64,000 nt of DNA from Gymnodinialimonas sp. 202GB13-11. Lineage in GTDB: Bacteria > Pseudomonadota > Alphaproteobacteria > Rhodobacterales > Rhodobacteraceae. Under the pieces are notes generated by a model that saw nothing but the letters and a program-made list of their open reading frames with translations, was not told the origin of the DNA and did no database searches. How positions within the stretch are numbered: position 1 is the first letter of the stretch; each line of letters begins with the position of its first letter. Below, piece by piece: positions 28,166-35,702 of the stretch. A program made the translations under genes and the position numbers. The stretch lies in assembly GCF_040932485.1 (NCBI RefSeq), contig NZ_JBFRBH010000001.1:1612001-1676000 (forward strand). The letters are read 5' to 3'.

Positions 28166-28384
28166 TCAGTGCTGACTGAACGCCATCACCGCGTAGAGCA
28201 CAGCCATCGGCACGTAGATCTCGGGCTTGCCGGTGGCCCAGGCCGCAAAGCCGTGGCAGCCGGAAAGCTGGCCGTAAAGGCTGCGGTGACATACGCAGGC
28301 CTTGGCAATGCTCTGCACCGTTTTGGCCACCCACTTGACGGCGTCGGTCAGTTTCTCAGTCATCGTTTTTTGTTCGGTCTTCAT
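28166..28384 (-). CDS. Small hypothetical protein divergent from the HTH-TPR gene
   Basis: A 72-residue protein, not recognised. The first half is charged and amphipathic (K-L-T-D-A-V-K-W-V-A-K-T-V-Q). The middle has three cysteines (A-C-V-C-H ... G-C-H). The C-terminal 20 residues are hydrophobic (Y-V-P-M-A-V-L-Y-A-V-M-A-F), long enough to touch a membrane. A GGAG lies 8 bases before the ATG, and a minus-strand terminator with CTTTTC lies downstream; both support a real gene. An internal ATG at 28363 is an alternative start. It is divergent from the HTH-TPR gene across 146 bases with a palindrome, so a regulatory pairing is possible. Confidence 0.6.
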   Translation of the reverse strand: MKTEQKTMTEKLTDAVKWVAKTVQSIAKACVCHRSLYGQLSGCHGFAAWATGKPEIYVPMAVLYAVMAFSQH

Positions 28385-28468
28385 CGGTCAATCTCCGTTC
28401 TAAAGATCGACCCGCGCAGGTCTTGAGAAGACACTGGCACATGCGGTTAACTGCCTGAGAAACAGGAA

Positions 28469-28487
28469 GGGTGTCACTGTTACACCC
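28469..28487. promoter_or_regulatory. Palindrome in the HTH-TPR / small-protein divergent region
   Basis: GGGTGT and ACACCC flank CACTGTT in the 146-base space between the two divergent start codons, 44 bases before the HTH-TPR ATG. A short CCTG/CAGG dyad lies just to the left (28454-28466). The position fits an operator for the adjacent HTH protein. The rest of 28385-28530 shows no gene. Confidence 0.4.
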
Positions 28488-28530
28488 GGAAGGTAACGCC
28501 CGCGCGCGCGCAGGCGGGTAAAGAGGGCCC

Positions 28531-30219
28531 ATGACGATCCAAACCCCCATCTCCCCTGCCCTCGACGCCTTCGGCAAAGCCGTGAAAGCGGAGCGCTTGG
28601 CGCGGGAGTGGAGTTTGGCCACGCTCGCGGACAAGGCGCTCGGGAACCCGGACCGGAAGGGCTACTGCTCTCAGGTCGAGAAGGGCCAGCGCAACCTGTC
28701 CGAGGGCACCATCCGCAGCTTTGCGCGCGCGCTCGATTTGCCTGCCTCTGTCATCGACCCGCTCACCGGGCATTTCTTGCCAAGCGAGGATGATACAACC
28801 CAATCGGATGACGCCGCCGCTGCCCTTCTGCACGAGGTAGACGCGTTGCGCGACAAGTTGAAACTGTCGGAGGCGCTGGCCGTGGCCATCGCCTACAAAT
28901 ATGCCGACGGGAATCCGACCGATATCGAAGGCGCGCTGAAGGGGCTGGAGGCCGCGCTGGAACTGGCGGCGAAGGATCAGGCGCGGGGCAGAGAAATCAC
29001 TAACTACGAAAGTGCTGCACAAGAGATCGTGGATCGGGTCAACGATCTCAACGAAAACGGTGACATTGACGAAGCTTATGCCACCCTGCAAGCTGAGGCC
29101 GCGCGGCGGGCCGAAGCGCTGGAGGAGCGGAAGGCAGAGAATGGGCGCATCCTCAAGCTCCTTATCACGCAGGCGGCGCTGGCCAATGACGCGGGAGGCT
29201 ATGCGCAGGCGCAGTTGCAGAAAGTACAGTTGGATAGCCCGGGGGCGGAGGAGACGTTTCATCGACTGCGAGACGATATGAAAGACCGCTACGAAGATGG
29301 CCCGCGGCTCGGCACGCCTTTCGCGATCACCTCCGCCGAAAGGCTCGCGCGCGCCTGTATCAAAATCGCCCCGACACGCTACCTCTGCGCGATGGCGCAA
29401 AATGACTTGGCGCTGACGCTGCAAAACCAAGGTAGCCTAACCAATGGCCGCAAGGGTGCAGCGCTTTTGGCCGAGGCCGTTGAGGCCTACCGCGCCGCTC
29501 TGGGCATCTGTACCGAGTTGGATCACCCTTTGAATTGGGCGAAGACAATGCAAAACCTCGCCATTGCGCTGGTTAACCAATGCATCCTGACCGATGGCGC
29601 CGAAGGCGACGCGCTTCTGGCCGAAGCCATCGTTACTTACCGCGCCGCCCTTCGCGTCTTAACCGAAGCCGACCACCCCATGGACTGGGCCAACATAATG
29701 CAGAACCTTGGCATCGCACTTCGACACCAAGGCAGCAGAGTCGACGGCCCAAAGGGCACTGCCATTCTGTCTGAGGCTGTTAAAGCATACCGCGTCGCGC
29801 TTCGCGTCTACACTGAGGTCGATCATCCCCTCAAGTGGGCCAAGGCGATGCAGAATCTCGGTAGCGTGCTGCAAATCCAGGGTTGCCGCACCGATGGCCC
29901 ACAGGGTGCTATTCTTCTGGATGAAGCCGTTGAGGCCTACCGTGCCACCCTGCGTGTTCTAAAAGAGCCAGATACCCCCCTGTATTGGGCTATGGCGCAG
30001 CAAAACATTGCTACCGCAGAACTCTCCCGCGCGATTGATGACACGACCACCGCCCCGCAGCCGCACCTCGACGCCGCCCTCGCCCATGTCGACAACGCCT
30101 TGCGCATCTTCGACCCCTTGCACATGTCGCACTACCACACCAAAGCCACCACCCTCCGCACCAAAATCCTCGACGCCTTCGACGCGCTTGGTGAACCAAG
30201 CTCCTCATCATCTTCATGA
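28531..30219 (+). CDS. XRE-type HTH protein with tandem TPR-like repeats
   Basis: A 562-residue cytoplasmic protein. Residues about 10-75 form a Cro/C1-type helix-turn-helix (F-G-K-A-V-K-A-E-R-L-A-R-E-W-S-L-A-T-L-A-D-K ... Q-V-E-K-G-Q-R-N-L-S). A charged helical linker (95-280, coiled-coil-like with A-R-R-A-E-A-L-E-E-R-K-A-E) follows. Then come TPR-like repeats of exactly 50 residues with boundaries at 334, 384, 434 and 484, each with W-A-x-x-M-Q-N-L and E-A-V-x-A-Y-R-A-A-L-R-V. It ends in a serine run. HTH plus TPR suggests a regulator whose repeats bind a peptide or protein. It interrupts the corrinoid gene cluster; the exact ligand and target are unknown. Confidence 0.85.
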   Translation: MTIQTPISPALDAFGKAVKAERLAREWSLATLADKALGNPDRKGYCSQVEKGQRNLSEGTIRSFARALDLPASVIDPLTGHFLPSEDDTTQSDDAAAALLHEVDALRDKLKLSEALAVAIAYKYADGNPTDIEGALKGLEAALELAAKDQARGREITNYESAAQEIVDRVNDLNENGDIDEAYATLQAEAARRAEALEERKAENGRILKLLITQAALANDAGGYAQAQLQKVQLDSPGAEETFHRLRDDMKDRYEDGPRLGTPFAITSAERLARACIKIAPTRYLCAMAQNDLALTLQNQGSLTNGRKGAALLAEAVEAYRAALGICTELDHPLNWAKTMQNLAIALVNQCILTDGAEGDALLAEAIVTYRAALRVLTEADHPMDWANIMQNLGIALRHQGSRVDGPKGTAILSEAVKAYRVALRVYTEVDHPLKWAKAMQNLGSVLQIQGCRTDGPQGAILLDEAVEAYRATLRVLKEPDTPLYWAMAQQNIATAELSRAIDDTTTAPQPHLDAALAHVDNALRIFDPLHMSHYHTKATTLRTKILDAFDALGEPSSSSSS

Positions 30220-30354
30220 GCCAAATCTCCGGTGACGTCGCCTCCGCGCGCGGCTATGTCGCCATTGTGCCGTCCCGCCCCGCGCAAGCCGCTTAGGGTC
30301 GCGCGAAATGGCCCATGAATGGCCGCCCAGATCGTGCCCGCAGGAGAGCGCCCC

Positions 30355-31425
30355 ATGACCCGCACCGTCATTGAATCGAAGACCAAGACCACCGTGATCG
30401 GCTTTGATGAGCCGTTTTGCGTGATCGGTGAGCGGATCAACCCCACGGGGCGCAAGATCCTCAACGAAGAGTTGGAGCGCGGCGATTTCTCCCGCGTGGA
30501 GGCCGACGCGATTGCGCAGGTCGCGGCCGGGGCGACGGTGCTGGATATCAACTCGGGCGCGGTGTTTTCGAACAAGATGGCCGAAGACCCGCGCTATGCG
30601 GACAACAACTTCGTGGAACCCACGCTGATGAGGCAGTTGGTGGAGGTGGTGCAGGCCGTCACCGATTGCCCGCTGTGCATCGACTCGTCCGTGCCCGGCG
30701 CGTTGGAAAACGGCCTCGCCGCCGCCGAGGGCCGCCCGCTCCTGAATTCCGTGACCGGAGAGGAAGAGCGCCTTGAAATGGTGCTGCCCCTTGTCGCGAA
30801 ATACAACGTCCCCGTCGTGGCCATCTCAAACGACGACACCGGCATCTCGGAAGACCCTGAGGTCCGGTTCGCTGTCGCCAAGAAGATCGTCGAACGGGCC
30901 GCCGATTTCGGCATCCCCGCCCATGACATCGTTGTCGATCCGCTCGTCATGCCCATTGGTGCCATGGCGACCGCAGGCCATCAGGTCTTCACCCTCGTGC
31001 GCCGTTTGCGCGAAGAACTGGGCGTGAACACCACCTGCGGCGCGTCCAACATCTCTTTCGGGCTGCCGAACCGGCATGGCATCAACAATGCATTTCTGCC
31101 GATGGCGTTCGGCGCGGGCATGACCTCCGCGATCATGAACCCGGTCGCCCTGCCCGTCGGCCCGAAGAAGATCGCCGAGAAGAAGGCGCTGGTGGAGGCT
31201 GCCGGTGTGATCCTGCCCGAGGGCATGGATGACGAGGCGTTTGTGAAGCTGTTCGGGATGGGCTCCACCAAGCCGCGCGCGGGCAAGGAGATGGAGGCCA
31301 TTCGGGCGGCCAACTTCCTGCTGAACCACGACGATGGGGGTGGCGCGTGGATTGCGTTCAACAAGGACCCCGACTCTGCCCCTCGCCGGGGCCGTGAAGG
31401 TGGACGCCGCCGCCGCGCGGGGTAA
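30355..31425 (+). CDS. Methyltetrahydrofolate:corrinoid methyltransferase
   Basis: A 356-residue TIM-barrel protein of the dihydropteroate synthase-like pterin-binding family. It moves a methyl group between methyl-THF and a corrinoid protein. Signatures: F-C-V-I-G-E-R-I-N-P-T-G-R near residue 18, A-T-V-L-D-I-N-S-G-A-V, C-I-D-S-S-V-P, and T-C-G-A-S-N-I-S-F-G-L-P-N-R. The ATG at 30355 follows CAGGAG with good spacing. The last 15 residues form a basic tail (R-R-G-R-E-G-G-R-R-R-R-A-G) like that of the next gene product. No corrinoid-binding protein or substrate methyltransferase gene is next to it, so partners must be elsewhere. Confidence 0.88.
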   Translation: MTRTVIESKTKTTVIGFDEPFCVIGERINPTGRKILNEELERGDFSRVEADAIAQVAAGATVLDINSGAVFSNKMAEDPRYADNNFVEPTLMRQLVEVVQAVTDCPLCIDSSVPGALENGLAAAEGRPLLNSVTGEEERLEMVLPLVAKYNVPVVAISNDDTGISEDPEVRFAVAKKIVERAADFGIPAHDIVVDPLVMPIGAMATAGHQVFTLVRRLREELGVNTTCGASNISFGLPNRHGINNAFLPMAFGAGMTSAIMNPVALPVGPKKIAEKKALVEAAGVILPEGMDDEAFVKLFGMGSTKPRAGKEMEAIRAANFLLNHDDGGGAWIAFNKDPDSAPRRGREGGRRRRAG

Positions 31426-31438
31426 TCTGGAAGGCGCA

Positions 31439-33475
31439 ATGACTGATCCTCTCGTCATTTTCACCCCTTCGGGCAAGCGCGGGAATTTCCCCATCGGCAC
31501 CCCGATCCTGACGGCTGCACGGCAGCTTGGTGTGGACCTCGATAGCGTTTGCGGCGGGCGCGGCATCTGCTCAAAATGCCAAATCGCGCCGAGCTATGGC
31601 GACTTCCCGAAGCATGGCGTGACGGTGTCGGACGGCGCGCTGAGCGAGTGGAATGAGGTTGAGGCGCGCTATGACCGCGTGCGGGGCCTCAAGGAAGGCC
31701 GCCGCCTTGGCTGTCAGGCAAAGGTGATGGGCGACATCGTTGTGGATGTGCCGCCCGAAAGCCAGGTTCATAAGCAGGTTGTGCGCAAGGCGGCGTCGGC
31801 CAAGCCGATTACGATGGACCCGGCCACGCGGCTTGTCATGGTTGAGGTGGTTGAGCCAGACATGCACGAACCCTCCGGTGATCTGGAACGGGTTGCGGAC
31901 GCGTTGAAGGCGCAGTGGGATATTGGCCCCGTGACGGCCCGCCTGCCCGTCCTGAAGGCGCTGCAACCGGCCTTGCGCAAGGGCAACTGGCAGATCTCGG
32001 TCGCCGTGCATCAGCCCGCAAACAGCGACACGGCGCAGATTGTGGGGGTCTGGCCGGGGCTGCATGAAGGTGGGCTTTTCGGGCTGGCCGTCGACTTGGG
32101 CTCCACCACCATTGCCGCGCATCTGTGTGATCTGACGGACGGCTCGGTGCTGGCGTCATCGGGCCTGATGAACCCGCAGATCCGTTTCGGCGAAGACCTG
32201 ATGAGCCGGGTCAGCTATGTCATGATGAACCCCGGCGGCGATGCCGAGATGACCGATGCGGTGCAGGAGGCGCTGAACACGCTCGCCGTTGAAATCGCGG
32301 CTGAAGCTGGCATCGACCCCGCCCTGATTTTCGAGACGGTGATCGTTTGCAACCCGGTCATGCACCACCTGCTGCTTGGCATTGATCCCGTCGAGCTGGG
32401 TCAGGCCCCATTCGCGCTCGCCACCTCCGGCAGCCTGACGATGGACGCCGCGGAGATTGGCCTGACTGGCATCGCACCCACCGCGCAGACCTACCTGCTG
32501 CCGTGCATCGCGGGCCATGTGGGCGCAGACGCCGCCGCCGTTGCCTTGGCAGAAGAACCCAATACGTCCAGTGACTTGGCGCTTATTGTTGATGTGGGAA
32601 CCAACGCTGAAATCCTGCTGGGGGACACCAATGGCGTTCTTGCCTGCTCCTCCCCCACAGGCCCCGCATTCGAGGGCGCACAAATCTCCTCTGGCCAGCG
32701 CGCCGCGCCGGGTGCCATCGAGCGGATCGAGATTGATCCCACCACCAAGGAGCCGCGCTTCCGCATTATTGGCGCGGACGCCTGGTCCGACGACCCGGCC
32801 TTCCCCGAGGACGCCCAGATCACCGGCATCTGCGGCTCTGGCATTATCGAGGCTGTGGCCGAAATGCGCATGGCAGGTCTGTTGGACGCCTCCGGCCTGA
32901 TCGGCTCGGCTGAGGCCACCGGCACGCCACGGTGTGAGCCCACGGGCCGCACGCACCAATACCTGATCCACGACGCGACCGCCCAAGGCGGGCCGCGGAT
33001 TGCCGTGACCCAAGGCGATATCCGCGCGATCCAGTTGGCAAAATCCGCCCTTTACGCAGGCGCGCGCCTGCTGATGGACCAGCGCGGCGTCGACAAGGTG
33101 GATCGCGTGGTGCTGGCCGGGGCGTTTGGTGCGCATATCTCACCCAAACACGCCATGGTCCTTGGCATGATCCCCGATGTTCCCCTCGACAAAGTCCAGT
33201 CTGCTGGCAACGCGGCGGGCCACGGGGCACGCATTGCCTTGTGCAACCGAGCTGCCCGCACGCGCATCGAAGAGACGGTACACCAGATCCACAAGGTCGA
33301 GACGGCCATCGAGCCGAAGTTTCAGGAACACTTCGTCAACGCCAACGCCATCCCCCACGCCACCGACCCGTTCCCGGAACTGACGCTGGTGGTCGCCCTT
33401 CCAGCAGTGGCCTTTGGAGCCAGCGGCGCGGCTCCGGGTGGCGAGGGCGGGCGGCGACGGCGGCGGCGGAATTAG
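31439..33475 (+). CDS. RACo-like corrinoid activator (2Fe-2S plus ASKHA domain)
   Basis: A 678-residue protein. The N-terminal ferredoxin-like domain carries Cys ligands in V-C-G-G-R-G-I-C-S-K-C and a later Cys in R-L-G-C-Q-A-K. After a linker region, an ASKHA ATPase domain begins near residue 220 with G-L-A-V-D-L-G-S-T-T-I-A, followed by V-D-V-G-T-N-A-E-I-L and I-C-G-S-G-I-I-E. Such proteins use ATP to reduce Co(II) corrinoid back to Co(I) and so rescue corrinoid methyltransferases. It starts 13 bases after the methyltransferase stop. The C-terminus is a Gly/Arg tail with six Arg in a row. The ATG at 31439 begins the ferredoxin domain; upstream in-frame starts lie inside the previous gene. 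Confidence 0.88.
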   Translation: MTDPLVIFTPSGKRGNFPIGTPILTAARQLGVDLDSVCGGRGICSKCQIAPSYGDFPKHGVTVSDGALSEWNEVEARYDRVRGLKEGRRLGCQAKVMGDIVVDVPPESQVHKQVVRKAASAKPITMDPATRLVMVEVVEPDMHEPSGDLERVADALKAQWDIGPVTARLPVLKALQPALRKGNWQISVAVHQPANSDTAQIVGVWPGLHEGGLFGLAVDLGSTTIAAHLCDLTDGSVLASSGLMNPQIRFGEDLMSRVSYVMMNPGGDAEMTDAVQEALNTLAVEIAAEAGIDPALIFETVIVCNPVMHHLLLGIDPVELGQAPFALATSGSLTMDAAEIGLTGIAPTAQTYLLPCIAGHVGADAAAVALAEEPNTSSDLALIVDVGTNAEILLGDTNGVLACSSPTGPAFEGAQISSGQRAAPGAIERIEIDPTTKEPRFRIIGADAWSDDPAFPEDAQITGICGSGIIEAVAEMRMAGLLDASGLIGSAEATGTPRCEPTGRTHQYLIHDATAQGGPRIAVTQGDIRAIQLAKSALYAGARLLMDQRGVDKVDRVVLAGAFGAHISPKHAMVLGMIPDVPLDKVQSAGNAAGHGARIALCNRAARTRIEETVHQIHKVETAIEPKFQEHFVNANAIPHATDPFPELTLVVALPAVAFGASGAAPGGEGGRRRRRRN

Positions 33476-33538
33476 ACAGTTCCACGGCTGACCAATGGGA
33501 TCATTGGGGGTCGTACACGGAGGTCAGCTTAGCGGGTC

Positions 33539-33567
33539 AAAGCCGACCTTGCTTGAAGGTCGGCTTT
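33539..33567. terminator. Bidirectional terminator
   Basis: AAAGCCGACCTT and AAGGTCGGCTTT form a perfect 12-base stem around loop GCTTG, between the convergent activator gene and the secreted protein gene. Runs of A and T at the stem base allow termination on both strands. Confidence 0.8.
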
Positions 33568-33578
33568 CGGTTCTTAGG

Positions 33579-34241
33579 TCACCCTTCAACGCGGATCATC
33601 GGTTGCTGTAGCCCCACCGTCGGTCGGTTCTCGGGGTAGTAGAAACCTGTGCCGTCGACATGTTTGCCGCCCATAAACAGCATGTTTGGCGTGTCTTCCC
33701 GTACATAGAGGAAGTCATGATCGGTCACAAAGGCGCTGCCTTCGACAAAGCGAAGAAGTGCGCAGGGTTGGCCCAGTATGTCGCGCGGTTCACCCACGAC
33801 AAATTCACCGTCTCCGCAGGCCCCGTCGGGAAGTTGGTTCAACTGGTCCGCCATGGGGGGCGCAAGAACGGTCAGCTCTAGCTGGCGATTGAGAAGGTAA
33901 TCCTGCGACCAGGCGCCCTCGGCTGCGGGGTTTGCGTCGTGCCAGACGATTTCTCCGGCGAAGTCGTAGGACACTGCCGGAATGGCGCAGGCGCTGTCGG
34001 CATAGACGGTGATATTGGCCTCAAACCCACCCTCAGCATCGTAGGTGAAATCGCGGGTAAGATAGGATGGCGTCGGCGCGAGTTCGGGGTTTTCCGCATT
34101 CTGCTGCGGGCGCATTTCGCAGGTGATTGAAGTCCAGGTCCCGACGATACGGTTCTGGAGACCCTCAAGTGAGGTGTCCTGCGCGACGGCTGTGTTCGCA
34201 AGTGCTCCGATCATGACGAGGGAAAGGGCTGGGATTTTCAT
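33579..34241 (-). CDS. Secreted protein, lipocalin/APCDD1-like pattern
   Basis: A 220-residue exported protein: Lys at position 2, hydrophobic core, and a signal-peptidase site at A-N-T-A-V-A-Q (about residues 14-20). The mature part starts with G-T-W-T-S-I-T-C-E, and has spaced cysteines, many aromatic beta-type stretches and a Y-A-D-S-A-C motif. The early G-x-W-x-S-x-x-C-E and distributed Cys are reminiscent of the APCDD1-type calycin domain, but I am not certain. The ATG at 34241 gives a clean signal peptide; an in-frame ATG 42 bases upstream would bury it. It is divergent from an HxlR regulator that probably controls it. Confidence 0.7.
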   Translation of the reverse strand: MKIPALSLVMIGALANTAVAQDTSLEGLQNRIVGTWTSITCEMRPQQNAENPELAPTPSYLTRDFTYDAEGGFEANITVYADSACAIPAVSYDFAGEIVWHDANPAAEGAWSQDYLLNRQLELTVLAPPMADQLNQLPDGACGDGEFVVGEPRDILGQPCALLRFVEGSAFVTDHDFLYVREDTPNMLFMGGKHVDGTGFYYPENRPTVGLQQPMIRVEG

Positions 34242-34325
34242 GGTGATCTCCATCTGTTGACGATGGAGACACAAACTGCGCATAATATCTCATATCGCAA
34301 CTAGTCAAAATAAACTGATATAGTC
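34242..34325. promoter_or_regulatory. AT-rich divergent promoter region
   Basis: The 84 bases between the secreted-protein gene and the HxlR gene are markedly AT-rich. On the minus strand TTGACT (34303-34308) and TATTAT (34282-34287) form a promoter-like pair with a 15-base spacer. ACTAG near 34300 and ATAGT near 34320 could be half-sites for the HxlR protein. The assignment is tentative. Confidence 0.35.
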
Positions 34326-34658
34326 ATGAAAACGGAACCATTGGCGCCCAATCCCGATGTCAAAGGCTGTCCCGTAACCTATTGCCTGTCCGTCATTGGC
34401 GGAAAGTGGAAGCCTGTCATCCTGTTTTGCATAGCCAACGGCGTTGATCGGTTCGGTGCGATGCAGCGGTCGGTGCCAGGCATCACAAAGCAGATGCTGA
34501 CCAAACAACTCCGTGAGCTCGAAGCCGATGGTTTGATCTCTCGCAAGGTCTACGCCGAGGTGCCGCCGCGCGTTGACTATGCCTTGACTGACGTCGGACG
34601 CACCGTTCTGCCGATCATCGAACAGATGGAAGCTTGGGGAAAAGCCAACATGACATAG
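34326..34658 (+). CDS. HxlR-family transcriptional regulator
   Basis: A 110-residue winged-helix regulator. It has the family's Cys in G-C-P-V-T-Y-C, the V-I-G-G-K-W-K-P-V-I-L-F motif, the recognition helix region in P-G-I-T-K-Q-M-L-T-K-Q-L-R-E-L-E-A-D-G-L-I, and the wing R-K-V-Y-A-E-V-P-P-R-V-D-Y-A-L-T. HxlR proteins often sense aldehydes, quinones or redox state, sometimes through the N-terminal Cys. It is divergent from the secreted protein gene, the usual position for a local regulator. Confidence 0.88.
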   Translation: MKTEPLAPNPDVKGCPVTYCLSVIGGKWKPVILFCIANGVDRFGAMQRSVPGITKQMLTKQLRELEADGLISRKVYAEVPPRVDYALTDVGRTVLPIIEQMEAWGKANMT

Positions 34659-34951
34659 CTGTCATTCGCCGCTGTGCATCAATCGGTAGGTCTGAGCTCG
34701 AAGCAGACCTTCGCTGCGCCGAAAAACAGATATGGGCAGCCGCGCTCCATTCCGGGCCGGGATGCGCTTTTCGCGGCGGTGGATGGCGGCAGCAAGTGGC
34801 GGCTTGAGGTGCGTCTATCCGTTAAGTTTGCGTAAACAAAACCGGTTTCTACACACGTTTTCAATGCTTTAACTCCTGGTTGCAATCGTGCAACCCCACC
34901 CACTCCCTGCTTGACGACCCGTCCGCCCAAGCGTATCCCCATGCCGCAGCG
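34659..34951. promoter_or_regulatory. Intergenic spacer with tRNA-Gly promoter
   Basis: No gene is credible here. Near the right end TTGACG at 34911-34916 and TATCCC at 34934-34939 are separated by exactly 17 bases, with the tRNA starting 12 bases later: a good match to a sigma-70-type tRNA promoter. The left part has coding-like codon bias without an intact frame and could be a decayed gene, but I could not identify it. Confidence 0.45.
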
Positions 34952-35025
34952 GCGGGTATGGTGAAAAGGTATCACGAAAGCTTCCCAAGCTTCAGTTACG
35001 GGTTCGATTCCCGTTACCCGCTCCA
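34952..35025 (+). tRNA. tRNA-Gly(CCC)
   Basis: Acceptor stem GCGGGTA/TACCCGC, anticodon loop CTTCCCAAG with anticodon CCC (GGG codons), T-loop GTTCGATTC, discriminator T and encoded CCA, for 74 bases in total. Its 3' half overlaps, on the opposite strand, the last codons of the phosphatase gene. Confidence 0.95.
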
Positions 35026-35666
35026 AGCACCTCTTCCACCAGATCCGGCAGATCGTCCCAGTGATCGAACGCGCCCGTGTGGGGTAGCTCCGACAGTGGC
35101 GTCGTGCGGTAGCCGGGCGTGAAGATCAGCGTAGGCACGCCGGCGCGATCGCCCGTCTCCGCATCCACCTCACTATCGCCCACAAACAGCGCAGGCCCCT
35201 GCCCCAGGTCTCGCAACGCCGCGTGCAACGGGGCTGGATCAGGCTTGCGCACAGGGAGGCTATCCCCGCCGTAGACCGCATCAAAGAACCGCTCCAGCCC
35301 GAAATGCGCCAGAACGACCCGCGTCGGCCCCATCGGTTTGTTGGTACAGATCGCCAGACGGTGCCCCTGCGCCTTCAGCCGCTCCAATGCCGCCAGCGCA
35401 CCGGGATAAGGCTGCGTCAAGTGAACCGCCCCCTCATACGCCGCGATGAACCGCTCCAACAAAGCGCCATGCTGTGCTGCGGGCAGACCGCGCGCGTTCA
35501 TCATCCGCTCCACGAACACGGCCGCCCCTGATCCGACATAGCCACGCGCCTCCGCCGTCTCCATCGGGTCAGCCCCCGTGCCTTCCAGCGCGGCATTGCC
35601 CGCCAGACAGATATCCGGCGCGCTGTCCAAAAGCGTGCCGTCCAGATCAAAAGCGATGCGCGCCAT
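34992..35666 (-). CDS. gph: HAD-family phosphoglycolate phosphatase-like protein
   Basis: A 224-residue HAD hydrolase: nucleophile Asp7 and Asp9 in F-D-L-D-G-T-L-L-D-S, motif II Thr in I-C-T-N-K-P, motif III Lys in R-K-P-D-P, and motif IV in F-V-G-D-S-E-V-D. With its alpha-helical cap it resembles phosphoglycolate phosphatase, which removes 2-phosphoglycolate arising from DNA repair or photorespiration. The ATG at 35666 is chosen because residues before it do not belong to the fold. The C-terminus (A-G-N-G-N-R-T-R-N) is encoded by the antisense of tRNA-Gly, so the natural end may have been extended by the tRNA. It is divergent from the thioesterase gene. Confidence 0.85.
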   Translation of the reverse strand: MARIAFDLDGTLLDSAPDICLAGNAALEGTGADPMETAEARGYVGSGAAVFVERMMNARGLPAAQHGALLERFIAAYEGAVHLTQPYPGALAALERLKAQGHRLAICTNKPMGPTRVVLAHFGLERFFDAVYGGDSLPVRKPDPAPLHAALRDLGQGPALFVGDSEVDAETGDRAGVPTLIFTPGYRTTPLSELPHTGAFDHWDDLPDLVEEVLGAGNGNRTRN

Positions 35667-35702
35667 CTTGCCCCTTTCCGGCGTCCTCGCCAGACTATCC
35701 CC

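Noticed and set aside
28480-29430. A 316-residue minus-strand frame opposite the HTH-TPR gene
   Set aside because: Antisense to a gene with clear HTH and TPR motifs and 50-residue periodicity.
34679-35026. Minus-strand open frame across tRNA-Gly
   Set aside because: Begins in antisense tRNA sequence (R-V-T-G-I-E-P-V-T pattern) and runs into a non-coding spacer.
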